A DNA stretch of 64,000 bases from Parapontixanthobacter sp963736595 (GTDB taxonomy: Bacteria > Pseudomonadota > Alphaproteobacteria > Sphingomonadales > Sphingomonadaceae), in NCBI GenBank assembly GCA_963736595.1, contig CAVTPG010000002.1, forward strand, positions 542,349 through 606,348, written 5' to 3'. Shown piece after piece: positions 1 to 8,871 of the stretch (position 1 is its first letter; the number at the start of each line of letters is the position of its first letter). Made by a program: the position numbers and the translations under genes. The notes beneath the pieces are model-generated. The model had not been told where the DNA came from. It saw only the letters and a program-made list of their open reading frames with translations, and made no database searches.

Positions 1-648
1 GTCGGGCCTTGCGTCAAGATCGACCAATAGAATGTCGCGCTGACCCAATTTGCCATTGGCCTGCAACATGACTTGACCGGCGCTAACCTTGGCTTTGCCC
101 AGCAAATCAACACGTTGCCGCGCTTCGCCCGCCACGCCTTCGGCCAGCATCAGCTGATCGATTTCGAACCTGTCGATGCGAATATCGAAGCCGGGCAGCA
201 GCGGGCCATCCTCTTCACTCTCGTTCAATTCAGGCAAGCGCAGCAAAGTGCCGCGTCTTGCCGCGAGCGAGCGGATATCGACGACATTGCGAAGATAGGC
301 GAACGGACGCCAATCCAGTTCCGCACGCGGGATCGTCAGGAACACGCCTTTGGGATCGGACAAGGTAACGTCATGCAAGACTGATTGGCCGTACAGATCG
401 CCTTCGATCCGTCCGATGGCAATTTCCAAGCCGGATTCCAGCTCCAGATTGCTGATCTGGTCAGTGACGAAACGCTGTCCGAACGAGGTGTTGAGAAGCG
501 CGACACCAGCGGCAATAAGCAAGGCGATCGCCACAACAATCCCGATGACCCAGCGCAAGACTCGATGGTTCACGCGGTGGTTCGTTTTGCGCTCTGGTGC
601 GGCGCGATCTTCGGGCGAAACTTCCGCTGGCATTGTCTCTTCGCTCAT
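1..648 (-). CDS. tamB: TamB-like translocation and assembly module protein (N-terminal part, runs off the window)
   Basis: This is the first 216 codons of a long protein that leaves the window at base 1. The N-terminus is charged and is followed by one membrane anchor at about residues 33-51, then sequence beginning GQRFVTDQI and RIEGDLYGQ, typical of the AsmA/TamB start. TamB is an inner-membrane-anchored periplasmic bridge that works with TamA in outer-membrane protein or phospholipid delivery. The ATG at 648 shares its A with the TGA stop of the upstream gene (TGATG), so the two are translationally coupled. Identity rests on the N-terminal pattern and on the tamA neighbour. The C-terminal DUF490 domain is not in view. 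Confidence 0.85.
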   Translation of the reverse strand, partial: MSEETMPAEVSPEDRAAPERKTNHRVNHRVLRWVIGIVVAIALLIAAGVALLNTSFGQRFVTDQISNLELESGLEIAIGRIEGDLYGQSVLHDVTLSDPKGVFLTIPRAELDWRPFAYLRNVVDIRSLAARRGTLLRLPELNESEEDGPLLPGFDIRIDRFEIDQLMLAEGVAGEARQRVDLLGKAKVSAGQVMLQANGKLGQRDILLVDLDARPD

Positions 649-2982
649 CAGAAGGCTTGTCCAAGCGAAACATAGACCGCGACGGGATTATCGTCCGGCC
701 CAGGGTTCAACGGCACGCCGATATCGATCCGGATCGGGCCAAATCCGGTGTGATAGCGCGCACCGATGCCAACGCCGATCTTGATGGTTTCGAAGTCGGG
801 AAAGCTGCCCGTCCCGACCGATCCTGCATCGACGAATGGCACAACCGAGACTGCGCCATCCATGAAGCCGGTGCGAATGCGCGCTTCTGCTGAAAATTCG
901 ACGAGTGAGCGCCCGCCATTCGGTTCGCCCAGCACATTGCTTGGTCCGATCTGACGGAAGCCATATCCGCGCACCGACCCGCCGCCACCGGCATACAGCC
1001 GCCGCGATGGCGCGATGTTTTCGATCGTCGTGCCGGGGATCGTGGCCAGTCGCGTACGTCCAGCCAGCACGACCTTGTCATTGATCTGCTTATAGAAACT
1101 CGCATCGACCTGGCTGCGCAGATAAAAACTTTCCGTGCCATTCGTTTGATTGCGCGAAATCTCAGGCGAAAGCCGCCCGCCCAGCCGGAAACCTTCCGTC
1201 GGATCGAGCAAGTCATCCGTGCTGTCGATCAGCGCAAACACCGGCAGGGCCGCAACAAAGAACGTCTCGCGCGGCAGCGACACACCATCGATCGGCGCGG
1301 GCCTTTCGTCGGTTGCGACCAGTTCCAGTCCAAAGCTCCAGCTTAATGGCTTTTGAAACAGCAGTGTGGAGGTGCGCTCGTAAGTGGCGACGAATGAAGC
1401 GGTGTTGGCATCGAAGGCTTCGTTATCCAGCGTGCTGATGAATGCGTCGAGATTGAGAATGCGATCACGCCCGCCGAAATTGTTTTTCTTCAGCGTCACG
1501 CCTGCCAGCTGTTCCTGCGTGCCAAGAATGCCGCGAACCCGGAATGCGCCTTCCGGCGGCAGGAGATTGCGATGTTCCCAGCTCGCTTGAATTCGCACGC
1601 CCTCTTCCGAGCCATAGCCGATCGCACCGGCAATCGTACGCAGCGGCGCTTTGACCAGATCGACATCCAGAGCGACCGTTCCCGGCTCGCCTTCGCTGGG
1701 CGCTTCCACTTCGCGCGGCGTAATCGAAACAGAAGACACAAGGCCGGTAGCGGTGATGGCGCGCCGTAAGTCCAGCTCAAGGCTGCGCTGGTAAACATCG
1801 CCCGGATCGAAACGCGCAATGGTTGCAAGATGCTTGCCCGACAGGAAATTCCGGCAGACTGGAGATAACATCGCCAAAGGCGTATTTCCCGCCCGGTAGC
1901 ACGTCCATCGTCAGATCGCCTTCGCGGCGCGCATGATCGATCAGCAGTTCGGGCGCTTCAATCGCGGCAAAGGGATAGCCCGTTTCGCCCAGCGCCGTGT
2001 CCAGCTCCAGCTGCTCTTCAACGATCACATCGTTCGACAGGAAATCGCCCGGACCTACACCGAATTCCGCGCGCAATGCGGTATAGTCCGGCGCTGTCTG
2101 CAATTGCCCCAGATCGACCTCGCCGACGCGATATCGCCGACCCGGCAGAACATCGAAGCGCACCGCCGCGCGCGTTTCAGCATCATCGGCGACATCCGCA
2201 TTGGCCGACGCGCCGCCGACTGTGCGAATGATCTGCGCGTCGTAATAGCCATAAATTCTCAGCAGCGTGCCGAGCAATTCCTCGTCTTCGCGGGCGCGTG
2301 CCGCCAGTTGCGACAGATTGTCGCCATCACTTTCCAATTGCTCGATAGTGGACAGGGCTTTGAAGCGTTCGAGAAAAGCCGTGCGCTCGGGAAACGCATC
2401 GTTGTCGTCGGGGAAAGCGAGCACCAGCTCGTTGCTGATGCGGAAAGTCTCGGCATCGGGCATAGCCTCGACCGGCTCTGTATCCAATTCCGCAAATTCG
2501 ATCGAATCATCCGGCTCGACCAGATCGAGTTCGGCCAATTCGAGATCGTCAGGCCATTCCAGACCTAGCGTTGGCAATTCGGCAAGCGGCGTATCAGGCT
2601 CCGGCGCGCCGGGATCGATCGCTTCGGCGATATCTTCGGCTGCATCTTCCGCAGCCGCCTCGCTAGCGGCATCCTCCGGTTCGACCAGACCGATGGGCGC
2701 ATCGGGAACGCCGTCACCCGCCCATTCTTCGGGATTTTCGAGCGCTTCGTCGGGAATAAGGTCTTCAAGGCGCGGCGGCGCTTGCTGATCCTGAGCGAGC
2801 CCCGGCTGGCTATGCGCCAGCAAAATCGCCAAACTTAAGCTACCGGCAAAAACACCGAGCTTATGGAAATTAGGTTTCGGCTTCGCTGGTGACGCGCTTG
2901 CCGTCTTTTGCAGGGCGTGGCTCGCGTGCGGTCTCGCCGCATCTGCGCGCGGCCGCAGTGATAAGCCGGTCTTGCTCATCAT
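648..2982 (-). CDS. tamA: TamA-like outer-membrane protein of the BamA/Omp85 family, frameshifted
   Basis: A signal-peptide-like hydrophobic stretch (GSLSLAILLAHSQPGLAQ) is followed by a long acidic, Asp/Glu/Pro-rich segment of about 120 residues, POTRA-like repeats, and a C-terminal beta-barrel that keeps the family motif GGGGSVRGYGFRQIGP and ends in GQAF. The reading frame breaks at the AAA run 1846-1848. Dropping one base joins LPEF to LSGKHLATIARFDPGD and gives about 777 residues. The start is uncertain. No ATG, GTG or TTG lies just before the signal peptide, and the nearest in-frame ATGs (2982, 2979) lie about 110 bases inside bpt. TamA forms the outer-membrane half of the TAM complex, and tamB follows directly. 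Confidence 0.8.
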
Positions 2983-3712
2983 CGGAAATCCGTTGCCAGC
3001 CTTCGCGGGAAAGCCGTTCCATCGGGCGGAAACGGATCTTGTATTGCATCCGGTCTGACCCGTTAACCCAATAGCCGAGATAGACATAGGGGAGGCCCAT
3101 TTGCTGCGCCCGGCGGATATGATCGAGAATGATATAATTGCCAAGACCCGTGCGATTCCGATGTTCCGGGTCATAAAAGCTGTAGATCATCGACAGGCCA
3201 TCGCCCTGATAATCGGTGAGACAAGCTGCGACGAGCCGACCCTTGCTTGTACCCGTCGCTGGCTCCCTATACTCGATTATGTTGCTGGAAACAGGGGTAT
3301 GTTCGACCATGTCCGCATAATCGCTATCTTCCATCGTCGCCATCCCGCCTCCGGGATGCCGTACAGTGAGATATTTCTGCAGCAAATCGAACTGTTCCGC
3401 CGTTGCCCAAGGCCGGCATTCATGCGCTTCCAGATCGCTGTTTTGTTTTAACAGACGCTTCTGGCTTTTCGACGGCGCAAATTCTTCGGCCAGAATGCGC
3501 ACCGATACGCAGGCGTTACAATCGACACAGCTCGGGCGATAGGCAACGGTCTGACTGCGGCGAAATCCGATCCTGCCCAGCGCTTCGTTCAACTCGTCGG
3601 TATCATTGCCTTTGAGTTCGGTAAAAACCTTGCGTTCGGTCCGCCCCGGCAAATACGGACAAGGCGCCGGACTGGTCACGAAAAATCTGGGAAAACGGAT
3701 CGGAGCAGTCAC
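2870..3712 (-). CDS. bpt: Aspartate/glutamate leucyl-tRNA-protein transferase (Bpt)
   Basis: A 280-residue protein with the arginyl/leucyl-tRNA-protein transferase pattern. It has C18 in SPAPCPYLPGR, the cysteine cluster C62/C65/C68 in RPSCVDCNACVSVR, and the C-terminal acetyltransferase-like fold with SMIYSFYDPEH and YVYLGYWVNGSDRMQYK. The bacterial form transfers leucine from leucyl-tRNA onto N-terminal Asp or Glu, marking proteins for ClpS/ClpAP degradation in the cytoplasm. Length and motifs are normal. Its 3' end overlaps the likely start of tamA. The transferred amino acid (Leu rather than Arg) is inferred from the bacterial family, not from a residue visible here. Confidence 0.93.
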   Translation of the reverse strand: MTAPIRFPRFFVTSPAPCPYLPGRTERKVFTELKGNDTDELNEALGRIGFRRSQTVAYRPSCVDCNACVSVRILAEEFAPSKSQKRLLKQNSDLEAHECRPWATAEQFDLLQKYLTVRHPGGGMATMEDSDYADMVEHTPVSSNIIEYREPATGTSKGRLVAACLTDYQGDGLSMIYSFYDPEHRNRTGLGNYIILDHIRRAQQMGLPYVYLGYWVNGSDRMQYKIRFRPMERLSREGWQRISDDEQDRLITAAARRCGETAREPRPAKDGKRVTSEAET

Positions 3713-3831
3713 TGCGGTTTGCGAACCTTTTGCGAAAGTTTGAGTCGGTAACGTTTTGTTAACACCTTACCTAAGGACTTTCGCTCCGGTTGCAAAAGGG
3801 GTTAACCATCAAATTTTTCCATTCCGGGCAT

Positions 3832-5088
3832 TTATCCCAGTTCTACGGGCGTCACGACATAATCTTTTGCGCGCAGCGCTTCGACCAGACTGTCGATCTG
3901 ATCGCGGTCGCGGGCCTCGCATTCGATATCCGTGATCAGGCCCTTGGCTGGTAGGCTGGTGAAAATCCGTTGATGATAAATCTCAATGATGTTGACGTTG
4001 TGATCGTCGAATTCGCGCATCACCTTGTAAAGCGCGCCCGGCCTGTCCTGCAATGTCACACGCAGCCGCGCCAGCCGCCCCTGCCGCGCCAGATCGCGCA
4101 GCAGAACATTGGCGAGCAATCGGGTATCGATATTGCCGCCGCACAGCACAAGGCCGATCCGCTTGCCGGCGAACCGCTCCGGATTGGCCAATACCGCAGC
4201 CAGTCCTGCCGCGCCCGCGCCCTCGACCACCGTTTTTTCGATCTGCAACAGTAGCGATACAGCGCTTTCTAACGCCGCTTCATCGACCAGCAGGATTTCA
4301 TCGACCAGCTCTTCGATAATCTTGCGCGTGAATTGTCCCGGCGCTTTGACCGCAATCCCTTCAGCCAGCGTATCGCCGCCGCAAGCAACGTCCTTGCCGT
4401 TGATCGCGCCATACATCGATGGATAAAGCGCGGCTTGCACCCCGACCAATTCAATGTCCGGCTTTAACGCGCGGGCCGCCGTGGCCATGCCGCTCATCAA
4501 TCCGCCACCGCCGATCGGCACGACCAGACAATTCAGGTCAGGCATGACGTCCAGCATTTCCAGCGCCACCGTGCCCTGCCCTGCGGCAACGTGCGGATGA
4601 TCGAAAGGGTGAACGAAGGTCAGCCCCAGTTCCTGCTCAAGATGCCGTGCGTGAGTCGACGCTTCATCAAAGGTCTCGCCATGCAGCACGACTTTGCCCC
4701 CGACCCGCTCGGTCTGCACGATCTTCACCGTCGGCGTGGTGCGCGGCATGACGATCGTCACGGGAACGCCCAGCCGCGTGCCGTGATAGCTTAGGCCCTG
4801 CGAATGGTTTCCGGCAGAAGCAGCAATAACCCCGCGTTTGCGCTGTTCTTCCGGCATCAGCAACAGCGCATTCAGCGCGCCGCGCTCTTTATAGGCAGCG
4901 GTGAATTGCTGGTTTTCGAATTTCAGCCAGATTTCCGCGCCGGTAATTTCCGACAAGGTAATGGAGTGCATCATCGGCGTGCGCACGACGGCCTTGTCGA
5001 TCCGCGCGGCGGCTTCGCGAATGTCGCTTAAAGTCAGGGCTTCGCGGCCCGGCGTGTGCGCCGTGGCTGTGCTGGTATTGCTGGTCAT
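3832..5088 (-). CDS. ilvA: Threonine ammonia-lyase (threonine dehydratase) with ACT domain
   Basis: A 418-residue PLP enzyme of the serine/threonine dehydratase family. The Schiff-base lysine is K67 in AAYKERGA, SAGNHSQG is the substrate loop, and the glycine-rich phosphate loop GGGG is at 193-196. A single C-terminal ACT domain (last about 75 residues, from RLRVTLQDRPGALYKVM) suggests allosteric control. It deaminates threonine to 2-oxobutanoate for isoleucine synthesis or threonine breakdown. One ACT domain and about 400 residues match the shorter class rather than the 510-residue E. coli IlvA, so a catabolic TdcB-like role is possible. It is transcribed divergently from the oxidoreductase at 5174. 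Confidence 0.9.
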   Translation of the reverse strand: MTSNTSTATAHTPGREALTLSDIREAAARIDKAVVRTPMMHSITLSEITGAEIWLKFENQQFTAAYKERGALNALLLMPEEQRKRGVIAASAGNHSQGLSYHGTRLGVPVTIVMPRTTPTVKIVQTERVGGKVVLHGETFDEASTHARHLEQELGLTFVHPFDHPHVAAGQGTVALEMLDVMPDLNCLVVPIGGGGLMSGMATAARALKPDIELVGVQAALYPSMYGAINGKDVACGGDTLAEGIAVKAPGQFTRKIIEELVDEILLVDEAALESAVSLLLQIEKTVVEGAGAAGLAAVLANPERFAGKRIGLVLCGGNIDTRLLANVLLRDLARQGRLARLRVTLQDRPGALYKVMREFDDHNVNIIEIYHQRIFTSLPAKGLITDIECEARDRDQIDSLVEALRAKDYVVTPVELG

Positions 5089-5117
5089 GGCGGTGGCCTA
5101 AGCAAGCAAATTGGGTT

Positions 5118-5141
5118 GTGCAATGCGATTTGCATTTGCAC
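5118..5141. promoter_or_regulatory. Imperfect inverted repeat between divergent genes, possible operator
   Basis: GTGCAATGC (5118-5126) faces GCATTTGCAC (5132-5141) with one bulged base, in the 85-base gap between the divergent threonine ammonia-lyase gene and the oxidoreductase. The position and symmetry suit a regulator binding site, but no regulator is encoded next to it. Confidence 0.3.
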
Positions 5142-5173
5142 CGACGATAAATCTCCTTAACCAAGAGGCGCTT

Positions 5174-6091
5174 ATGACATCCACCTGCAATATCGCATTT
5201 CTCGGGCTTGGCGTGATGGGAGCGCCAATGGCGCGTCACCTTGCTGCCGCTGGCCATAAAGTCACCGGCTATAACAGGACCGCAGCCCGCGCAGACCGCT
5301 GGGCTGAAGACTGCGCTGCGCTTGGTCTTGATGTAAAGGTGGCCGCCTCCCCTAACGAAGCCAGCGAGGATGCGGACGTCGTCATCACCTGTGTCGGGCA
5401 AGACGAAGACCTTGAAGACGTGCTGTTCGGCGAATTCGGCGCAATGGCGGCCATGCGCGACGATGCGCTATTTATCGATCATACAACGGTATCTGCCGAT
5501 ATGGCTCGCCGGATCGGCGAAGCGGCTGTGGCGAAGGGTATTCTCGCGCTCGATGCGCCCGTTTCCGGGGGTCAGGCGGGCGCGGAAAACGGCAAGCTGG
5601 CCATCATGTGCGGCGGTGCCAAGGAGGCTTTTGCCAAAGCCGAACCGATCATGCAGGCCTATGGCGCACGGATCGTCCATGTCGGCGGCACCGGCGCGGG
5701 GCAAACTGCCAAGATGGCAAACCAGATGTGCATCGCCGGAACATTGGCCGGATTGTCCGAAGCGATCCGACTGACGCAAGCAGCGGGCCTTGCCACCGAC
5801 AAAACCTTCGAAGCGATTTCCGGTGGCGCGGCACAAAGCTGGCAAATGGAAAACCGCTGGCAAACAATGGTCGCCGGTGAGTTCGACTTCGGCTTTGCCA
5901 TCGACTGGATGCGCAAAGATTTGGGCTACGCGCTGGACGAAGCCAGACAGCTTGGCTTGTCCTCGCCGGTCACCGAACTGGTCGATCAATTCTATGCAGA
6001 GATACAGCAAATGGGCGGAAAACGGCAGGATACCAGCGCTTTGATCCGCCGTTTGCCCGACACATCAATAAAGGGTCACAAGGATGTCTAA
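5174..6091 (+). CDS. NAD(P)-dependent oxidoreductase, 3-hydroxyisobutyrate dehydrogenase family
   Basis: A 305-residue beta-hydroxyacid dehydrogenase. The N-terminal Rossmann motif is FLGLGVMGAPMA (GxGxxG at 11-16), SGGQAGAENG is the substrate-binding signature, and the catalytic lysine is K180 in GQTAKMANQ. The family oxidises or reduces 3-hydroxy acids such as 3-hydroxyisobutyrate (valine breakdown), tartronate semialdehyde or succinic semialdehyde. The substrate cannot be told from sequence alone. The ATG at 5174 is chosen because it follows an AAGAGGCG ribosome site and begins just ahead of the nucleotide fold; an earlier in-frame ATG at 5111 would add 21 unrelated residues. The next gene overlaps by 8 bases. 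Confidence 0.88.
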   Translation: MTSTCNIAFLGLGVMGAPMARHLAAAGHKVTGYNRTAARADRWAEDCAALGLDVKVAASPNEASEDADVVITCVGQDEDLEDVLFGEFGAMAAMRDDALFIDHTTVSADMARRIGEAAVAKGILALDAPVSGGQAGAENGKLAIMCGGAKEAFAKAEPIMQAYGARIVHVGGTGAGQTAKMANQMCIAGTLAGLSEAIRLTQAAGLATDKTFEAISGGAAQSWQMENRWQTMVAGEFDFGFAIDWMRKDLGYALDEARQLGLSSPVTELVDQFYAEIQQMGGKRQDTSALIRRLPDTSIKGHKDV

Positions 6092-7763
6092 ACGGTACTT
6101 AACGTCGTCGAGAGCCGTGTTAGGCGCGCTGACCGCAGCGTTTCTGGCCACATCGGCGATGGCTGATACGCTGGTCGATAATGTCAACGGCATGACTATC
6201 GATGAACAAGGCGAAATCGCTCGTTTCGTCGCCATCACTTTCGATGATGATGGCCGCATCGCACAAGTTTTCGAGCGAGGCGACAAATTGCCGCGCGATG
6301 TCGATTTTCGTGTCGATGGCAAAGGGCGCACCATGCTGCCCGGCTTCATCGATTCGCACCTCCACGTCATGGGCGTTGGCTTTGCAGCATTGACGCTGGA
6401 TTTGTCTGACACGAATTCACTCGAAGAAGCGCAAGCCGCTATCGCACAATTCGCGCAGGACAATCCGTCGCGACCGTGGATTTTGGGACGCGGATGGAAT
6501 CAGGAGAAATGGGGCCTTGGCCGCTTTCCAACCGCTGCCGAACTCGACGTGGTCGTGTCGGACCGCCCGGTCTGGCTGCAACGCGTCGATGGCCATGCCG
6601 GCTGGGGCAATTCACTAGCATTGGAGCGCGCCGGGATCACCGCAACTACCGTCGATCCAGATGGCGGACGGATCGAGCGCATAGCCGGAAGCAAAGCACC
6701 GGCTGGCGTGTTCGTCGATGCGGCGGAAAGCCTTGTCACCAAACACATTCCCGCCCCGCGCGCAGTCGAACGCGATCTGGCTTTGGCCAAAGCGCAAGCC
6801 CTGCTTCATGCACAGGGCGTCACCGCCGCTGCGGATATGGGGACCAGCATCGAGGATTGGCAAGCCTTTCGCCGTGCGGGCGACACGGGACGCCTGACCT
6901 TGCGCATCATGGCGTATGCCGGCGGGGTCGAAGCGATGGATCTGATCGGCGGCAGCGGTCCGTCACCGTGGCTGTATGACGACCGGCTGCGCCTTAACGG
7001 CGTAAAAATGTATCTCGACGGCGCGCTGGGATCGCGCGGAGCGTGGCTGAAAGCGCCTTATGCCGATGATCCTGAGAATAAAGGCCTGCCGCTGCTCGAT
7101 CCAGCGGCATTGCGCAACCGGATGAGCCGCGCAGCACTCGGCAATTTCCAGCTCGCCATTCACGCCATCGGCGATGCCGCCAATGCCGAAGTGCTGGCCG
7201 CGGTGGCCGAATTGCAGGAAACGTACACCGGCGACCGGCGCTGGCGCGTTGAACACGCGCAAGTCGTCGATCCGGCGGAACTGGCGAAATTCGGAGAGCT
7301 TGGGCTGATCGCTTCGATGCAGCCTGTGCATCAGACCTCCGACCGGTTGATGGCGGAAGCGCGCCTCGGCCCGGATCGCCTGACGGGCGCATATGCTTGG
7401 CAAACGATTGCAAGCAATGGTGCGAAACTCGCGCTTGGATCGGATGCGCCGGTCGAGCGGCCCGATCCGCTAACCGGACTTGCCGTCGCCATTTCGCGGG
7501 TGGATGATGCCGGACAACCCTTTGGCGGCTGGCGTCCCGAGGAAACTATCGGCCGCGAGGCAGCGCTCGCCGGATACACCAGCGATGGAGCCTATGCCGG
7601 ATTTGCGGAGGGGCGTTTCGGACGGATTGCAGCAGGCGAACGTGCCGATTTCGTATTTCTCGAAATCGATCCGTTTCTGGCCAGCGAGAGCGACATTCGC
7701 ACAGCACAGGTGCTCGAAACTTGGGTCGGCGGACGGCTTGTCTATCGACGCGACGCCGATTGA
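6084..7763 (+). CDS. Exported amidohydrolase family protein (YtcJ-like)
   Basis: A 559-residue metal-dependent hydrolase of the amidohydrolase superfamily. A signal peptide covers residues 1-27 (cleavage near TSAMA-DT), so it probably acts in the periplasm. The metal motif is H92/H94 in FIDSHLHV, with later metal or catalytic regions around VKMYLDGALGSRGAW, LAIHAIGDAAN, WRVEHAQ and LGSDAPVE. This is the YtcJ/Amidohydro_3 pattern. Members hydrolyse amides, imides or esters, and the natural substrate is usually unknown. The start overlaps the end of the oxidoreductase gene by 8 bases, implying one transcript. Confidence 0.87.
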   Translation: MSKRYLTSSRAVLGALTAAFLATSAMADTLVDNVNGMTIDEQGEIARFVAITFDDDGRIAQVFERGDKLPRDVDFRVDGKGRTMLPGFIDSHLHVMGVGFAALTLDLSDTNSLEEAQAAIAQFAQDNPSRPWILGRGWNQEKWGLGRFPTAAELDVVVSDRPVWLQRVDGHAGWGNSLALERAGITATTVDPDGGRIERIAGSKAPAGVFVDAAESLVTKHIPAPRAVERDLALAKAQALLHAQGVTAAADMGTSIEDWQAFRRAGDTGRLTLRIMAYAGGVEAMDLIGGSGPSPWLYDDRLRLNGVKMYLDGALGSRGAWLKAPYADDPENKGLPLLDPAALRNRMSRAALGNFQLAIHAIGDAANAEVLAAVAELQETYTGDRRWRVEHAQVVDPAELAKFGELGLIASMQPVHQTSDRLMAEARLGPDRLTGAYAWQTIASNGAKLALGSDAPVERPDPLTGLAVAISRVDDAGQPFGGWRPEETIGREAALAGYTSDGAYAGFAEGRFGRIAAGERADFVFLEIDPFLASESDIRTAQVLETWVGGRLVYRRDAD

Positions 7764-7893
7764 GAGCTACAACGCGTCATATGTGCGGCAATTTGGCAAC
7801 ATATGCGGACAAAACCACACAACGGCTTGCATGACAGCGGCTGGTTTCGGATAGCGATATGGGGATTGCCAAGTGGCCTTGCGAAGGTCCAGC

Positions 7894-7908
7894 TTAAGTA
7901 ATCGTTAA
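7894..7908. promoter_or_regulatory. CtrA-type binding box TTAA-N7-TTAA
   Basis: TTAA (7894-7897), seven bases, then TTAA (7905-7908) is an exact match to the CtrA consensus of alphaproteobacteria. It lies about 86 bases upstream of the ATG of the small exported protein at 7994, a promoter-proximal position. The motif is short, so chance occurrence is possible. Confidence 0.45.
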
Positions 7909-7949
7909 GCACTGGTTCGCACAGTGGCCACAGACATTTTACAGGACAA

Positions 7950-7967
7950 GCCGGGCTGTTTCCCGGC
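7950..7967 (+). promoter_or_regulatory. Hairpin in the 5' leader of the first small exported protein gene
   Basis: GCCGGG (7950-7955), a six-base loop, and CCCGGC (7962-7967) form a perfect 6-bp stem 26 bases before the start codon. There is no T-run after it, so it is not a standard terminator. It could affect translation or message stability. Function is unknown. Confidence 0.3.
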
Positions 7968-7993
7968 AGGCTCAAAATTTAAGGGACGAGTTC

Positions 7994-8209
7994 ATGCGCA
8001 AAGTTGGAATTGGGGCTTTGGCCTTGGCTATCATGGCCACGCCGCTGGCTGCACAGCAGGGAATTGGCGGGTTACAGCGCGCAACTGCGCCCGTGACTGA
8101 TGCCAATGAGCTTAATGGAAACGACCTGTTTTTTGTGCTGGGAATTGCGGCGGTCGCCATTGCGGTGGTGCTGCTGGCTGAAGGCGATGACGATCCGGTC
8201 AGCGCATAG
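7994..8209 (+). CDS. Small exported single-helix protein ending DDDPVSA (paralogue 1)
   Basis: A 71-residue protein with a signal peptide (residues 1-20, ending TPLAA before QQG), a short polar segment, one strongly hydrophobic helix (about residues 46-62, from FFVLGIAAV) and an acidic tail EGDDDPVSA. An AGGGACGAG ribosome site precedes the ATG. It has the same architecture and tail as the two proteins downstream but a more divergent N-terminus. I do not recognise a functional family. The three genes follow each other on one strand, and this one has the CtrA-type box and a leader hairpin upstream. Confidence 0.75.
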   Translation: MRKVGIGALALAIMATPLAAQQGIGGLQRATAPVTDANELNGNDLFFVLGIAAVAIAVVLLAEGDDDPVSA

Positions 8210-8385
8210 ATTTGCAAGGTGTCTGTTGTGGCCTAATGCTTCGTATTTAGGCCGCGATGGATTGTTAATACGCTAAGTCGTTTGTTTGAGACGTTTAATT
8301 ACCTTGCATAAAACAAGCAGGTGACTTAGTTTTTTACCGAATTTCAGAGTAATCTGGACTTCACCACGTGGTTTAGGAGTATCAA

Positions 8386-8595
8386 ATGAAATTCCGTACA
8401 CTCGCTGCAGCTACTGCTGCAGTAACTCTCGCAGCTGCTCCGGCGGTTGCACAATTCGAGCGGAGCGCTGCTCCGGTCGAAGGCGAAGCCGAACTGGGTG
8501 GCAGCAGCCTCCTTATCGGTCTGCTCGCTGCTGCGGCCGTAATTGGCGCAATCATCATCATTGCTGATGGCGACGACGATCCGATCAGTGCATAA
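8386..8595 (+). CDS. Small exported single-helix protein ending DDDPISA (paralogue 2)
   Basis: A 69-residue protein. The signal peptide MKFRTLAAATAAVTLAAAPA is cleaved after AVA or AVAQ. A polar stretch (ERSAAPVEGEAELGG), a hydrophobic helix (about 44-59) and the tail DGDDDPISA follow. A TTAGGAG ribosome site sits 7 bases before the ATG. The first 25 residues are identical to those of paralogue 3, and the 75 bases after its stop are almost identical too, so the two arose by duplication of a gene with its terminator. Function is unknown. The signal peptide and absence of an antisense RNA argue against a type I toxin. Confidence 0.75.
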   Translation: MKFRTLAAATAAVTLAAAPAVAQFERSAAPVEGEAELGGSSLLIGLLAAAAVIGAIIIIADGDDDPISA

Positions 8596-8634
8596 GCCTT
8601 CTGGCTTATCTTTGATCGCGTAGCGATTTTTTAG

Positions 8635-8664
8635 AAAGGGGTCTCTTCGGAGGCCCCTTTTTTT
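8635..8664 (+). terminator. Intrinsic terminator after paralogue 2
   Basis: An 11-bp stem (8635-8645 with 8650-8660, one G-T pair) closes a C(TTCG)G tetraloop and runs into T7. Two smaller stems lie before it: ATAAGCC/GGCTTAT (8592-8609, spanning the stop codon) and ATCGC/GCGAT (8615-8627). Confidence 0.88.
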
Positions 8665-8871
8665 GGGCCCAATGCTTGTATGGGGTGCGTCAGATAAAAT
8701 GTGAGCGTGAAAGTGGTGCAAATTTGCACGCTTTTAAACCATAAATTAATCCGCGCTGTGCTAATGGCTTTCTTAAGTCTGACTGGCTTGCTAATCGTGG
8801 TCAGCTAATTTAATTTTGGTATCTAAAATCGAGACTATCGATTTTTGTTACATTGTTCTTGGGAGTAAAAT

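Noticed and set aside
8230..8253. Hairpin GGCCTAA/TTAGGCC after paralogue 1 as a terminator
   Set aside because: There is no T-run after the stem and the loop is 10 bases. It may be a processing or chance structure.
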